A stretch of 64,000 nucleotides of DNA from Acidobacteriota bacterium. Lineage in GTDB: Bacteria; Acidobacteriota; Thermoanaerobaculia; UBA5066; Gp7-AA6. The notes below the pieces were generated by a model. That model did no database searches. It saw only the letters and a list, made by a program, of their open reading frames with translations, and was not told where the DNA came from. Below are positions 26,765 through 34,755 of this stretch, in pieces; within the stretch, counting starts at the first letter, position 1; the number at the start of each line of letters is the position of its first letter. Location of the stretch: contig JAIVJS010000071.1 in NCBI GenBank assembly GCA_020199905.1, forward strand, positions 72,668-136,667, read 5' to 3'. The position numbers were made by a program, and so were the translations under genes.

Positions 26765-28612
26765 GTGGCGCGCCCGGCGGTCGGGCCGGATCGCCCGTTG
26801 ACTCCCGGCGGGCGCACGGCCGATCAAGGGTGCGCGACGCGAGGGGTGCCGCTTCTTCCGGCCCCGCGCTTCGCGCGGTGCGCGATGTGGGGCTTCGCCG
26901 CGCTCTGTGCGTCCGGCGCCGCGGAAGCCCTTTCGCCAGAACGACCCGCCGGCTTCGTCGAGCGAGTCCAGGTGAACCTCGTCAATGTGGAAGTCGTCGT
27001 GACCGGCCGCGACGGAAAACCTGTCGCCGGCCTGAACCGGGAAGATTTTGAGGTCCGAGAGGACGACCGGCCGATGGTGATCAGCCACTTCTATCGGGTG
27101 GAAGGTGCCCGTGCCGCGGAGGCGTCCTCGACCGCTCCGGCAACATCCCCCGCGCCCGAAGAGGCAGGCTTTGCCACGCTGATTCCGGAAGATCAGCGGC
27201 TTCACCTGGTCATTTACGTGGACAACCGGAACCTCGAGCCGGGCAACCGCAACCGGGTGTTCGAGCAGCTGCACGAGTTTCTGCGCACGAGCCTCGGGCG
27301 GGCGGACCGCGTTGCGATAGCCACCTTCGACGGGTCCGTCAGGATCCGCCGCCCGTTTACAGACAATGCGGAGCTCGCGTCCCTCGACTTCTTCGATCTG
27401 GACAAGGACATCGGGCGCGGGATCCAGGCGGAAGCCGAACGTCGTTCGCTACTGAGGGAGATGGAGCAAACCGCGCCCGAGCAGGTCGGCGGCGACGTCC
27501 CCGAGGTTCGCGAGCTCCTGGAAAGAGTGCGGCACTACGCCCGGTCGGCCCACCAGGAAACCGTCACGACGCTCACGTCTCTCCGGCAGTTCGTCGATTC
27601 TCTCGGCGGCATACAGGGACGCAAGGCGATCCTCTACGTGAGCGACGGACTCTCGATGCAACCGGGGAAGATCATGCTCGACGCGTTCGAAAACAAGTTT
27701 TCAGGTTACGCCCGGCAGTTGAACCTGGGATCGACCCACTTCGAAGGCAACCTGGATGCCACGGAAAACTTCCGTGACGTCGTGACGCACGCGAACGCGA
27801 ATCGGGTCACCTTCTACACGATCGACGCGTCAGGATCATCGCGAGGCTTTGCGGCGTCCGCGGAGGACGTGGGCTCCGTGGACATTCGGTCCCTGAATAC
27901 GCCGGGCGGCGGCCGTGTCTGGACCTCCGATATCGCGACGACGCACGAGCAGGGCATTCGCAGCGGGTTCGGGTACCTCGCCGGGAGCACGGGTGGTCTG
28001 ACGCTCGTTCGCAATCCCACTCTCCTGATGCGCCTCAAGCAGGTGGCGGGCGACTTCGCCCATTCTTACTCGCTCGGCTATACCCCCCTGCACGAAGGCG
28101 ACGGCAAATTCCACCGGATCGAGGTCAAAGTCCGCGGTCGCGGACTCTCCGTGCGGCACCGGGAGGGCTATCGCGACAAGACCGCGGACGAAAGGGCCAC
28201 CGATCGAACGCTGTCTGCGCTCCTGCTCGACGTTTCCGACAACCGCTTCGGCATGCGGCTCGAGCCCGGCCGCGAGCGCAGCGGCGGGAAGGGAACCTAC
28301 CTGTTGCCGGTGATGGTGAAGATCCCGATGACCGAGCTCGCGCTGATCCCGGAGGCGGCGTTTCACCGCGGCCAGATCTCCGTCTTCGTCGCGGTCAAGG
28401 ACAGCGCCGGACGGATCTCAGAAGTTCAAAAACACCAGGTTCCCGTGAGGGTGCCGAGAGAAAAGCTCGCCGCCGTTTTGAAGCAGGTTGCGGGACACGT
28501 GCTGAGTCTCTCGATGCGGCCGGGATTCCACACGATCGCCGTCGGGGTGCGCGACGACATCGCGGCGACGACCTCGACGGTCCAGTTGAACGTCAAGGTC
28601 GGAAACGAATGA
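26765..28612 (+). CDS. VWA-related secreted protein (acidobacterial type), no MIDAS
   Basis: Up to 615 residues. After a probable signal peptide (CAMWGFAALCASGAAEA) come the family's opening strands (VQVNLVNVEVVVTGRDGKPV, LNREDFEVREDDRPMVISHF) and a VWA fold (LHLVIYVDNRNLEPGNRNRV, GRKAILYVSDGLSMQPGK), ending in a beta domain (YLLPVMVKIPMTELALIP). DxSxS is replaced by DNRNLEP, as in the paralogue at 21859-23499. The start is uncertain: GTG 26765 is the furthest, GTG 26846 or ATG 26885 would suit a signal peptide better. Divergent from the TonB receptor gene. Function unknown. Confidence 0.8.
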   Translation: MARPAVGPDRPLTPGGRTADQGCATRGVPLLPAPRFARCAMWGFAALCASGAAEALSPERPAGFVERVQVNLVNVEVVVTGRDGKPVAGLNREDFEVREDDRPMVISHFYRVEGARAAEASSTAPATSPAPEEAGFATLIPEDQRLHLVIYVDNRNLEPGNRNRVFEQLHEFLRTSLGRADRVAIATFDGSVRIRRPFTDNAELASLDFFDLDKDIGRGIQAEAERRSLLREMEQTAPEQVGGDVPEVRELLERVRHYARSAHQETVTTLTSLRQFVDSLGGIQGRKAILYVSDGLSMQPGKIMLDAFENKFSGYARQLNLGSTHFEGNLDATENFRDVVTHANANRVTFYTIDASGSSRGFAASAEDVGSVDIRSLNTPGGGRVWTSDIATTHEQGIRSGFGYLAGSTGGLTLVRNPTLLMRLKQVAGDFAHSYSLGYTPLHEGDGKFHRIEVKVRGRGLSVRHREGYRDKTADERATDRTLSALLLDVSDNRFGMRLEPGRERSGGKGTYLLPVMVKIPMTELALIPEAAFHRGQISVFVAVKDSAGRISEVQKHQVPVRVPREKLAAVLKQVAGHVLSLSMRPGFHTIAVGVRDDIAATTSTVQLNVKVGNE

Positions 28613-28615
28613 CGT

Positions 28616-28674
28616 CCCGCCTCCGCGTGCGGCGAGAGGAGAGACTCCCCGCCCCCGGGAGAATCGGAGGCGGG
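28616..28674. terminator. Possible bidirectional hairpin between convergent genes
   Basis: cccgcctccg (28616-28625) is complementary to cggaggcggg (28665-28674) with a 39-nt interior that can fold further. It separates convergent VWA and GWxTD-like genes; there is no U-run. Confidence 0.4.
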
Positions 28675-28692
28675 ATCTCGCCCGGCTGAGAC

Positions 28693-30231
28693 CTAAGAGG
28701 GCTTTTTCGCGGGCGCCTTCGGCGCGGGCTTTCCGGCCGCGGCTTTTCGATCCGGCATGCTGCCGTCCGGCTTCAACACCACGAATTCCTCCTTGCGATC
28801 GACGCCCTTGAACGCGGCCGAATCGCGGGCGGCGTTCAAGTCGCGGACGTTCAGCGAAAACGTGTAATAGCCCGGCTCGAAAGACGCGAGCGGGATCTCG
28901 CTGCCGGTTCCGTAGTAGTCCGCACCGAGCGGCTGGAGCTCGGCGGGGCCGGAGAACGGCGCGAACGCGGGCTGACCTTCGCGAAGCACTCCGATGCGCG
29001 CCATGATTCTCGGCTTCGGGGCGTCCGCTGCGGGCGCGGGCGCGCCGGCGCCGGGAGCGGCCGGAGCCGGCGCCGCAACGCCCGCCGCCGCCTTCGGGTT
29101 GGTGACGGTATAGAAGTACCAGAGGCTCTCGTCCCGGGCGAACAGGCGGTTTCCCTTGGGGTCCACGCGGATCGGCTTCTCCATGCCGAAGACGAACGGA
29201 TCGGTCGGTGCGGGCCGCTTCGTCAACGGCGTCAGGGTGCTTGCGAGAATCAGCGGCGAGACTTCGAATTCCCCGGTCTTCGCATGAAGCTGGAAGCTCT
29301 CCGTTCCCGACGCGAGCGGCGTCGCCCCGTCGGACGTCACGAGCGCGAAAGTGCCGCGATAGCTTCCCGGTGGGAGAACGACCGAGCGTTCGTAGATCTT
29401 CTCCGTGCGGATTCCGGTCTTGACGTCCGTGAGCGTGGCGTCGTCCCAGAACGTCGCGACGTCCTGACCGGCGTCATTGGTGACGAGGCCGGCGAACTTC
29501 GCCGTCGCCGCCGGAGCCTTGTCGGCGGGGACCGAGAGCTCCAGGGCGTAGAAGGGGTCTCCCGGGATGCTCCGGAAGGGGCCTCCCCAGAAAGAGCCGC
29601 TGTCTTTCTTCTCCTTCGCGATGCCGTCCAGAAGTGATCGGGTCGCGGCCGGCAGCGCGGCCGCCGCGGGAGCCGGAGGCGCCGCCGCGGGCGCTGGCGC
29701 CCCGGTCGCGGCCGGAGGCACGGAGGGACGCACGGCGCCGGCGGCCGGCGGGGCAGGCGCGGCGCCGGCGGCCGGCGGAGCTGCCGGGGCGGCGCCGCCA
29801 GCGCCCGACGAAGGCGACGCGGCTCCGGCCGGATTCACGATCGACTTTTCCACCACCACGGCGATCGCTCGATTCACGACGTCCGGATTCTGAAGCTCGT
29901 CCGTGCCTCGCGAGGCGTCGACGTTTACCCGGGCCGAGAGATCTCCGACTCCCCACGACGGGTCGAACTTGTCCTTCGCGTAGATCCATGTCTGCGTGAC
30001 CGCGCCGGGCGACTGGGAACCGAATCCCGCGCCCGCGTCGGGCCGGGTATTCAGGCCGGCATCCCCCGTGACTCCGCCCGGGTCGCCCGGCCGCGAGGTC
30101 GACACGCGGCTCGGACCTCCGAGAACGATCAGGATGCGTCCGCGGGCCGACTCGGCGCCCCGCTGCCGGCGAAGCTTAAACTGAGAGTCGGCCGCGGCGA
30201 TCCGCCGCGCGATCTCGTCCTTGAAACGCAG
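28693..30231 (-). CDS. GWxTD-like domain protein with proline/alanine-rich linker; leaderless CTG start proposed
   Basis: 512 residues if started at CTG 30231. The N-terminus (LRFKDEIARRIAAADSQFKL, then RGRILIVLGGPSRVS) resembles the RGRIxIxLGxP core of acidobacterial GWxTD proteins, although GWxTD itself reads GAESA. A long Ala/Pro-rich linker (about residues 135-185) precedes beta-rich domains (PFYALELSVPADKAPA, SYRGTFALVTSDG, GYYTFSLNVRDLN) and a basic tail. No ATG, GTG or TTG exists between the in-frame stop before CTG and GTG 30105; starting at GTG would cut the conserved strand. A TAGAAT box 6 nt before CTG supports it. Function unknown. Confidence 0.6.
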   Translation of the reverse strand: MRFKDEIARRIAAADSQFKLRRQRGAESARGRILIVLGGPSRVSTSRPGDPGGVTGDAGLNTRPDAGAGFGSQSPGAVTQTWIYAKDKFDPSWGVGDLSARVNVDASRGTDELQNPDVVNRAIAVVVEKSIVNPAGAASPSSGAGGAAPAAPPAAGAAPAPPAAGAVRPSVPPAATGAPAPAAAPPAPAAAALPAATRSLLDGIAKEKKDSGSFWGGPFRSIPGDPFYALELSVPADKAPAATAKFAGLVTNDAGQDVATFWDDATLTDVKTGIRTEKIYERSVVLPPGSYRGTFALVTSDGATPLASGTESFQLHAKTGEFEVSPLILASTLTPLTKRPAPTDPFVFGMEKPIRVDPKGNRLFARDESLWYFYTVTNPKAAAGVAAPAPAAPGAGAPAPAADAPKPRIMARIGVLREGQPAFAPFSGPAELQPLGADYYGTGSEIPLASFEPGYYTFSLNVRDLNAARDSAAFKGVDRKEEFVVLKPDGSMPDRKAAAGKPAPKAPAKKPS

Positions 30232-30237
30232 CGGCGA

Positions 30238-30243
30238 ATTCTA
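30238..30243 (-). promoter_or_regulatory. -10 box (TAGAAT) exactly 6 nt before the proposed CTG start
   Basis: Minus strand GGGATAGAAT, then TCGCCG and CTG 30231. Same geometry as the leaderless candidates with ATG or GTG. Confidence 0.6.
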
Positions 30244-30299
30244 TCCCGTGAAAAGGGGAATCTCCGTCCCATGTGGCGAATGGTCTCGCCCGAGAGATC

Positions 30300-30327
30300 G
30301 GGAAACGGAAAACGGGAAACGGAAAAC
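30300..30327 (+). repeat. Heptad repeat gggaaac/ggaaaac, four units
   Basis: gggaaac, ggaaaac, gggaaac, ggaaaac in perfect tandem between the hspR 3' end and the GWxTD-like gene. Unlike most others it lies 66 nt from the nearest stop codon. The gggaaac unit recurs at 21796, 40455-40475 and 57490-57507. Confidence 0.8.
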
Positions 30328-30393
30328 GTCGCCGGACAGGAAGGGTTCAGCGCTGCGTTCGCGTGCCGCGAAGCACGCGCGAGACCCGAGCTT

Positions 30394-30777
30394 TCAGGGC
30401 TTCTGGACGCGGGCGAGCGCGAGACCGGCGGGGATCTTGGCGAGAGCGAACTTGCGGTCGGGCTCGGCGCGGCGGGAGACCGCCTCTTCGCGCAGGACGG
30501 TCAGGACGTTGTGGACGTCTCCCTGCATCTTCTGCATCCGTTCCTTCATGTGCAGGATGACTTCCACCCCGGCCAGGTTCACGCCGAGGTCCCGGGTCAG
30601 GGTCAGGATGATCTCGAGCCGCTCGATCGTGTCCGCGTCGTAGAGGCGGGTATTTCCTTCGGTGCGCGCGGGCCGCAGGAGACCCTCGCGCTCGTACATG
30701 CGCAGGGTCTGGGGGTGGATCCCGAATCGTTCGGAGATCACGCCGATGCGAAAGACTCCGGGGCGATTGGAGGTCAT
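30394..30777 (-). CDS. hspR: HspR, MerR-family heat-shock repressor
   Basis: 127 residues. MerR helix-turn-helix of the HspR type: RIGVISERFGIHPQTLRMYE, REGLLRPARTEGNTRLYDAD, then LTRDLGVNLAGVEVILHMKE forming the dimer helix. HspR binds HAIR inverted repeats (CTTGA-N11-TCAAG) and uses DnaK as co-repressor, releasing when DnaK is titrated by unfolded protein. A HAIR-spaced site lies in the dnaK promoter at 33280-33300, so the circuit is complete within this window. ATG 30777 overlaps the hsp20 stop as ATGA. Confidence 0.93.
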   Translation of the reverse strand: MTSNRPGVFRIGVISERFGIHPQTLRMYEREGLLRPARTEGNTRLYDADTIERLEIILTLTRDLGVNLAGVEVILHMKERMQKMQGDVHNVLTVLREEAVSRRAEPDRKFALAKIPAGLALARVQKP

Positions 30778-31229
30778 CGGAGGCTCTTGCGCGCGTCGAC
30801 GGGGATCGCCTGCCGCTTTTCCACCTTCGACGCGACGATTTTGAGAACGCCGTTGCGGAGGGTGGCCTTGATCGCGGACGGATCGATCGAGGAGGGCACG
30901 GGGAACTCGCGGGAAAACCGACCGTAGATCCGCTCCATTCGGACGAAATGACGGGGCTCGACTCCGGGATCGGTTCGCCGGTGCCCCGAGACTTTCAACT
31001 TCCCGTCCACGGATTCGAGACGCACGTCGTCCAGGCGGACGCCGGGGATCTCGATCTGAAGAGTGATCTCCTCCGCGTTCTCGAAGACGTCGGCGGCCGG
31101 AGACCAGAGCGCGGTTTCCATTCCCTCATCCGGAAACTCGGTTCGATGGATCGTGTCCTCGAAGAGCCGGTTCATCTTTTCCTGGATCGCGAATAGATCC
31201 TGGAGAGAGTTCCACTGAAAAACACTCAT
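30774..31229 (-). CDS. hsp20: Hsp20/alpha-crystallin small heat-shock protein
   Basis: ATP-independent holdase. 151 residues: short N-terminal arm (FQWNSLQDLFAIQEKMNRLF), alpha-crystallin domain (WSPAADVFENAEEITLQIEI, PGVRLDDVRLESVDGKLKVS, GRFSREFPVPSSIDPSAI, LRNGVLKIVASK) and a C-terminal IxI/V-type anchor (AIPV). It lies 75 bp after dnaK and is coupled to hspR. The upstream sequence holds two direct CTTGAC copies (about 31241-31266) which might be a second, weaker HspR site; this is tentative. Confidence 0.93.
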   Translation of the reverse strand: MSVFQWNSLQDLFAIQEKMNRLFEDTIHRTEFPDEGMETALWSPAADVFENAEEITLQIEIPGVRLDDVRLESVDGKLKVSGHRRTDPGVEPRHFVRMERIYGRFSREFPVPSSIDPSAIKATLRNGVLKIVASKVEKRQAIPVDARKSLR

Positions 31230-31304
31230 GCGACTAGGGTCAAGGCTCTCAGGGCGAGAGTCAAGAGCTTTGAGGGCTGCTGGCTCCCGCCCGTCGAGTT
31301 CCGG

Positions 31305-33224
31305 TTACTTCTTTTCCGCGTCCACGTATTCGGTGTCGATGACCTCGTCTTCCTTGCCGGCCGACCCTGCGCCTTCGGCGTTCCCGCCGTCCCCGCCCGG
31401 GTTCTGACCCGCTCCGGCTCCCGCCGAGGCGTTGCGATACATCGCCTCGGCCAGCTTGTGGGACGCCTGCTGGAGTTTCTCGGCCGCCGCGGTCATATTG
31501 TCCGTCCCCCCGGATTCCAGGGCCTTCTTGGCGTCGGCCAGGGCGGTTTCGAAGTTCGAGATCTCGCCGGCGTCGAGCTTTTCCTTGTTCTCCCCGAACG
31601 ACTTCTCGGTCGAGTACACGAGGCTGTCGAGCCGGTTCTTGGCCTCGATTTCCTCCCGGCGCTTGCGGTCCTCCTCCGAATGGGAGCTGGCGTCCTTGAC
31701 CATCCGGTCTATCTCGTCCTTGTTCAGGCCGGAAGACGCGGTGATGGTGATCTTCTGCTCCTTGCCGGTCCCGAGATCCTTCGCCGAGACGTTCATGATG
31801 CCGTTCGCGTCGATGTCGAAGGTGACCTCGACCTGCGGGACGCCCCTGGGCGCCGGCGGAATCCCGACGAGATGGAACACTCCGATCGCCTTGTTGTCGC
31901 GCGCCATTTCCCGCTCGCCCTGGAGCACGCGGATCTCGACGGACGTCTGGTTGTCCGACGCGGTCGAGAAGGTCTCGCTCTTCTTGGTCGGAATGGTCGT
32001 GTTGCGCTCGATCAGCCGGGTGGTGACGCCGCCCAGCGTTTCGATTCCGAGCGACAGCGGCGTCACGTCGAGGAGGAGCAGGTCCTTGACGTCGCCTGCG
32101 AGGACTCCGCCCTGGATCGCCGCGCCGATCGCGACGACTTCGTCCGGGTTGACGCCCTGGTGGGGATCCTTGCCGAACAGCTCCTTGACGAGCGCCTGGA
32201 TGCGCGGCATGCGCGTCTGCCCGCCTACGAGCACGACCTCGTCGATGTCCTTCGGCTCGACTCCCGCGTCCTTCATCGCCTGTTTGCAGGGCGCGATGGA
32301 CTTCGTGATGATGTCTTCGACCAGCTGCTCGAGCTTCGAGCGCGTCAGCCGGAGCTGGAGGTGCTTGGGGCCGGCGGCGTCCGCCGTGATGAACGGCAGG
32401 TTGATCTCCGTCTCGACGACGTTCGACAGCTCGATCTTGGCCTTCTCCGCGGCTTCCTTGAGGCGCTGCATCGCCATCGCGTCCTTGGAAAGGTCGACGC
32501 CCTGGTCCTTCTTGAACTCCGCCAGGATCCACTCGATGATCCGCTGGTCGATGTTGTCTCCGCCGAGGTGCGTGTCTCCGTTGGTGGACTTGACCTCGAC
32601 GACGCCCTCGCCGACCTCGAGAATCGAGATGTCGAAGGTTCCGCCTCCGAAGTCGTAGACGGCGATCGTCTCGTCCTTCTTCTTGTCCAGGCCGTAGGCG
32701 AGCGCCGCCGCCGTGGGCTCGTTGACCAGCCGCTCGACCGTCAGGCCGGCGATCTGGCCGGCATCCTTGGTGGCCTGCCGCTGCGCGTCGTTGAAGTACG
32801 CCGGCACCGTGATGACGGCGCGGGTGACCTTCTCGCCGAGGTACGCCTCGGCCGCTTCCTTCAGTTTGCCGAGGATCATCGCGGAGATCTCGGGCGGCGA
32901 GTACTCCTTGCCGCTCGCGAGGACGCGCACGTCGCCGTTGGGAGACTGCTTCACGGCGAAGGGCACCATCTTCATCTCGTCGGTGACCTCGCCGTGCTTC
33001 CGGCCCATGAATCTCTTGATCGAGAACACGGTGTTGGCCGGGTTGGTGATCGCCTGCCGTTTGGCGACCTGGCCGACGAGCCGCTCGCCCGTCTTCGAAA
33101 ATGCCACGACCGAGGGGGTCGTGCGGTTGCCCTCGGCGTTCGGAATGACGACGGGGTCGCCACCCTCCATCACGGCCACGCACGAGTTCGTGGTGCCGAG
33201 GTCGATACCGATGATCTTGCTCAT
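31305..33224 (-). CDS. dnaK: Hsp70 chaperone DnaK
   Basis: 639 residues with the full Hsp70 architecture: [70 protein letters not shown], the substrate-binding domain from about residue 385 ([20 protein letters not shown]) and an acidic tail ([15 protein letters not shown]) like the EEVD end. ATG 33224 directly precedes the conserved start. A canonical promoter with a HAIR operator lies upstream. grpE and dnaJ are not adjacent, so the operon is dnaK-hsp20-hspR rather than the actinobacterial dnaK-grpE-dnaJ-hspR. Confidence 0.97.
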   Translation of the reverse strand: MSKIIGIDLGTTNSCVAVMEGGDPVVIPNAEGNRTTPSVVAFSKTGERLVGQVAKRQAITNPANTVFSIKRFMGRKHGEVTDEMKMVPFAVKQSPNGDVRVLASGKEYSPPEISAMILGKLKEAAEAYLGEKVTRAVITVPAYFNDAQRQATKDAGQIAGLTVERLVNEPTAAALAYGLDKKKDETIAVYDFGGGTFDISILEVGEGVVEVKSTNGDTHLGGDNIDQRIIEWILAEFKKDQGVDLSKDAMAMQRLKEAAEKAKIELSNVVETEINLPFITADAAGPKHLQLRLTRSKLEQLVEDIITKSIAPCKQAMKDAGVEPKDIDEVVLVGGQTRMPRIQALVKELFGKDPHQGVNPDEVVAIGAAIQGGVLAGDVKDLLLLDVTPLSLGIETLGGVTTRLIERNTTIPTKKSETFSTASDNQTSVEIRVLQGEREMARDNKAIGVFHLVGIPPAPRGVPQVEVTFDIDANGIMNVSAKDLGTGKEQKITITASSGLNKDEIDRMVKDASSHSEEDRKRREEIEAKNRLDSLVYSTEKSFGENKEKLDAGEISNFETALADAKKALESGGTDNMTAAAEKLQQASHKLAEAMYRNASAGAGAGQNPGGDGGNAEGAGSAGKEDEVIDTEYVDAEKK

Positions 33225-33270
33225 TTTTAGTTTTCCCTCTTCTCTTTCGCTACTCTTCAAACCGGTGGTG

Positions 33271-33300
33271 AATATAGAACTTGAGCGTATCCATGTCAAG
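33271..33300 (-). promoter_or_regulatory. dnaK sigma-70 promoter overlapped by a HAIR (HspR) operator
   Basis: Minus strand: TTGACA (33299-33294), 17-nt spacer, TATATT (33276-33271). The -35 is embedded in CTTGA-N11-TCAAG (33280-33300), the arm sequence and spacing of the HspR-associated inverted repeat. HspR is encoded at 30394-30777. Confidence 0.85.
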
Positions 33301-33407
33301 TCCCATTTTGACCGAATATCAGTCCGTTTCGCTCAGGGTCTCGGGAGCGAAACGGAAGGGGCGGGAGGGCGAGGTGGAACGAGACCTGGGCCACGACCCT
33401 GGTTTCA

Positions 33408-33498
33408 GGACTCTTAACCCCCAACTCTCGAATCGACTCTCACAGACTTCCGACCGCTCAACGCTTGCCGTTCAACGCTCAACGCTCAACCGTCCTCT
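33408..33498 (-). repeat. Degenerate heptad repeat after the PATAN membrane protein gene
   Basis: From the stop codon on the minus strand: AGAGGAC, GGTTGAG, CGTTGAG, CGTTGAA, CGGCAAG, CGTTGAG, CGGTCGG, AAGTCTG, TGAGAGT, CGATTCG, AGAGTTG and more. About thirteen units, decaying with distance, between this stop and the dnaK promoter. Confidence 0.75.
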
Positions 33499-34755
33499 TC
33501 ACTCGATCACCTGCACCCCCGGCCGGCTCTCGGGGGCGCGCCCCCGGGAACGGGCGGGGTGGATCTCAGCGACGGGGGCGAGGCTCCGGTCGAAGGAGAG
33601 GTCCAGGTCGATCTCCCCCTGGGCGTTTCGGCCGTACAGTCCGAATTTCCCGTCGTCGGTCCGGAGAATGTATCGGTATTTGCGCCCGTACGGGTCGTAG
33701 ACGCCGCTCTCGTCCAGGATCCCCGTCGTGACGAGGTCCTCGAGTTTTTTCGGGTACTGCCCCGACGAGTCGTAGAAGACCCGGACGGCCCGTTCGATCG
33801 CGGCGAGCCGCTCGAGGGAGACGGACTTCAGGAAGTCGGCGGCCTCTCTTCGCTCTCCGCGGGGCCGCACGAACAGGTTCCAGGGGTTGCGGGGCGCCAG
33901 GAACACTCCCGCGGCGACGAGCAGAGCGGCCGCCACCCACAGAAGCGCCGCCCGGGATGAAAATCCCGCAGGTCGGGGCGCCGCGGCGGGCGCCACCGAC
34001 GCGACGGGGATCCGGCCTTCCACCAGGAGGCTGCGGTCCAGAAGCTCGACGAGCCCCTTGTAGACGTCGAATTCCGAAAGGAACGCGTGCTCCTGGATCT
34101 CGGAGATGGTGCGCGTGCCGTCCACCCACTTCCAGGTCTCCGCCTCCTTCCGCGAGACGACGAGAGATCCCTCGGCCGGCGGCTCGGGCGCCGAGATGAG
34201 ACGCAGGTTCTCCACGCCGGGCGCGCGCCGGTAGACGATCTCCCGGGACGGGATCTTCCGCTCGAGGATGGGCCACTCATCCTGCATCTGCGCGGCTTCC
34301 ATGAGGATCGACTCCGTCGGGACCGGCGACATGTGGTCGGCGTCGTAGTCGATGGGGCCCTCCTGCGTGAAGGAAAACCGCCCGTCGGTCCAGCGAAAGG
34401 CGTTGAACACGATCCGCAGGATCTGGAGCCGCAGGGCCTCACGGAGGTCGGCGGGAGTCGCCACGCGATCGCGGATCAGAAGGAATCCGAGCCGCTGCTG
34501 GGTCTCCGCCTGCGTCTGCAGGATGCGGGCGAGCTGCTCTTCCGAGATGCGGCCCGCCCGGACGAGGAGGTTGCCAATCCGGTTGTCGAGCCGGCGCTGC
34601 GCGGATTCGGCGGCGACGACCTGTCCCCCCAGAAACGAGATCGTGACGGTGTCGTCCTCTCCCTCAACCGTCAGCACGCCGCTCTTTCGCTGCAGGCCGA
34701 GCACCTGGAAGATGTCGTTCAACGAGAAGACGCGGAGCGTGCCCTCAAGACCCAT
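33499..34755 (-). CDS. DUF4388 (PATAN) protein with transmembrane helix and GspG-like C-terminal domain
   Basis: 418 residues. N-terminal PATAN domain (LEGTLRVFSLNDIFQVLGLQ, RKSGVLTVEG, ISFLGGQVVAAES), a middle region with helical repeats (RIGNLLVRAGRISEEQLARI), one membrane segment near residue 275 (ALLWVAAALLVAAGVFLAP), then a domain resembling the periplasmic half of a type II pseudopilin (ERLAAIERAVRVFYDSSGQY, YDPYGRKYRYILRTDDGKFG). This couples a cytoplasmic signalling module to an extracytoplasmic one. Its start overlaps the end of the TPR gene by 11 bp, so they form an operon. Function unknown. Confidence 0.75.
   Translation of the reverse strand: MGLEGTLRVFSLNDIFQVLGLQRKSGVLTVEGEDDTVTISFLGGQVVAAESAQRRLDNRIGNLLVRAGRISEEQLARILQTQAETQQRLGFLLIRDRVATPADLREALRLQILRIVFNAFRWTDGRFSFTQEGPIDYDADHMSPVPTESILMEAAQMQDEWPILERKIPSREIVYRRAPGVENLRLISAPEPPAEGSLVVSRKEAETWKWVDGTRTISEIQEHAFLSEFDVYKGLVELLDRSLLVEGRIPVASVAPAAAPRPAGFSSRAALLWVAAALLVAAGVFLAPRNPWNLFVRPRGERREAADFLKSVSLERLAAIERAVRVFYDSSGQYPKKLEDLVTTGILDESGVYDPYGRKYRYILRTDDGKFGLYGRNAQGEIDLDLSFDRSLAPVAEIHPARSRGRAPESRPGVQVIE

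Noticed and set aside
31230-31304. Second HAIR operator before hsp20
   Set aside because: The CTTGAC copies are direct, not inverted, repeats and the spacing does not match CTTGA-N11-TCAAG; noted only as tentative in the hsp20 entry.
31458-33230. Open frames of about 590-640 residues in other frames across dnaK
   Set aside because: Both are composition-driven shadows; dnaK motifs are complete in the annotated frame.
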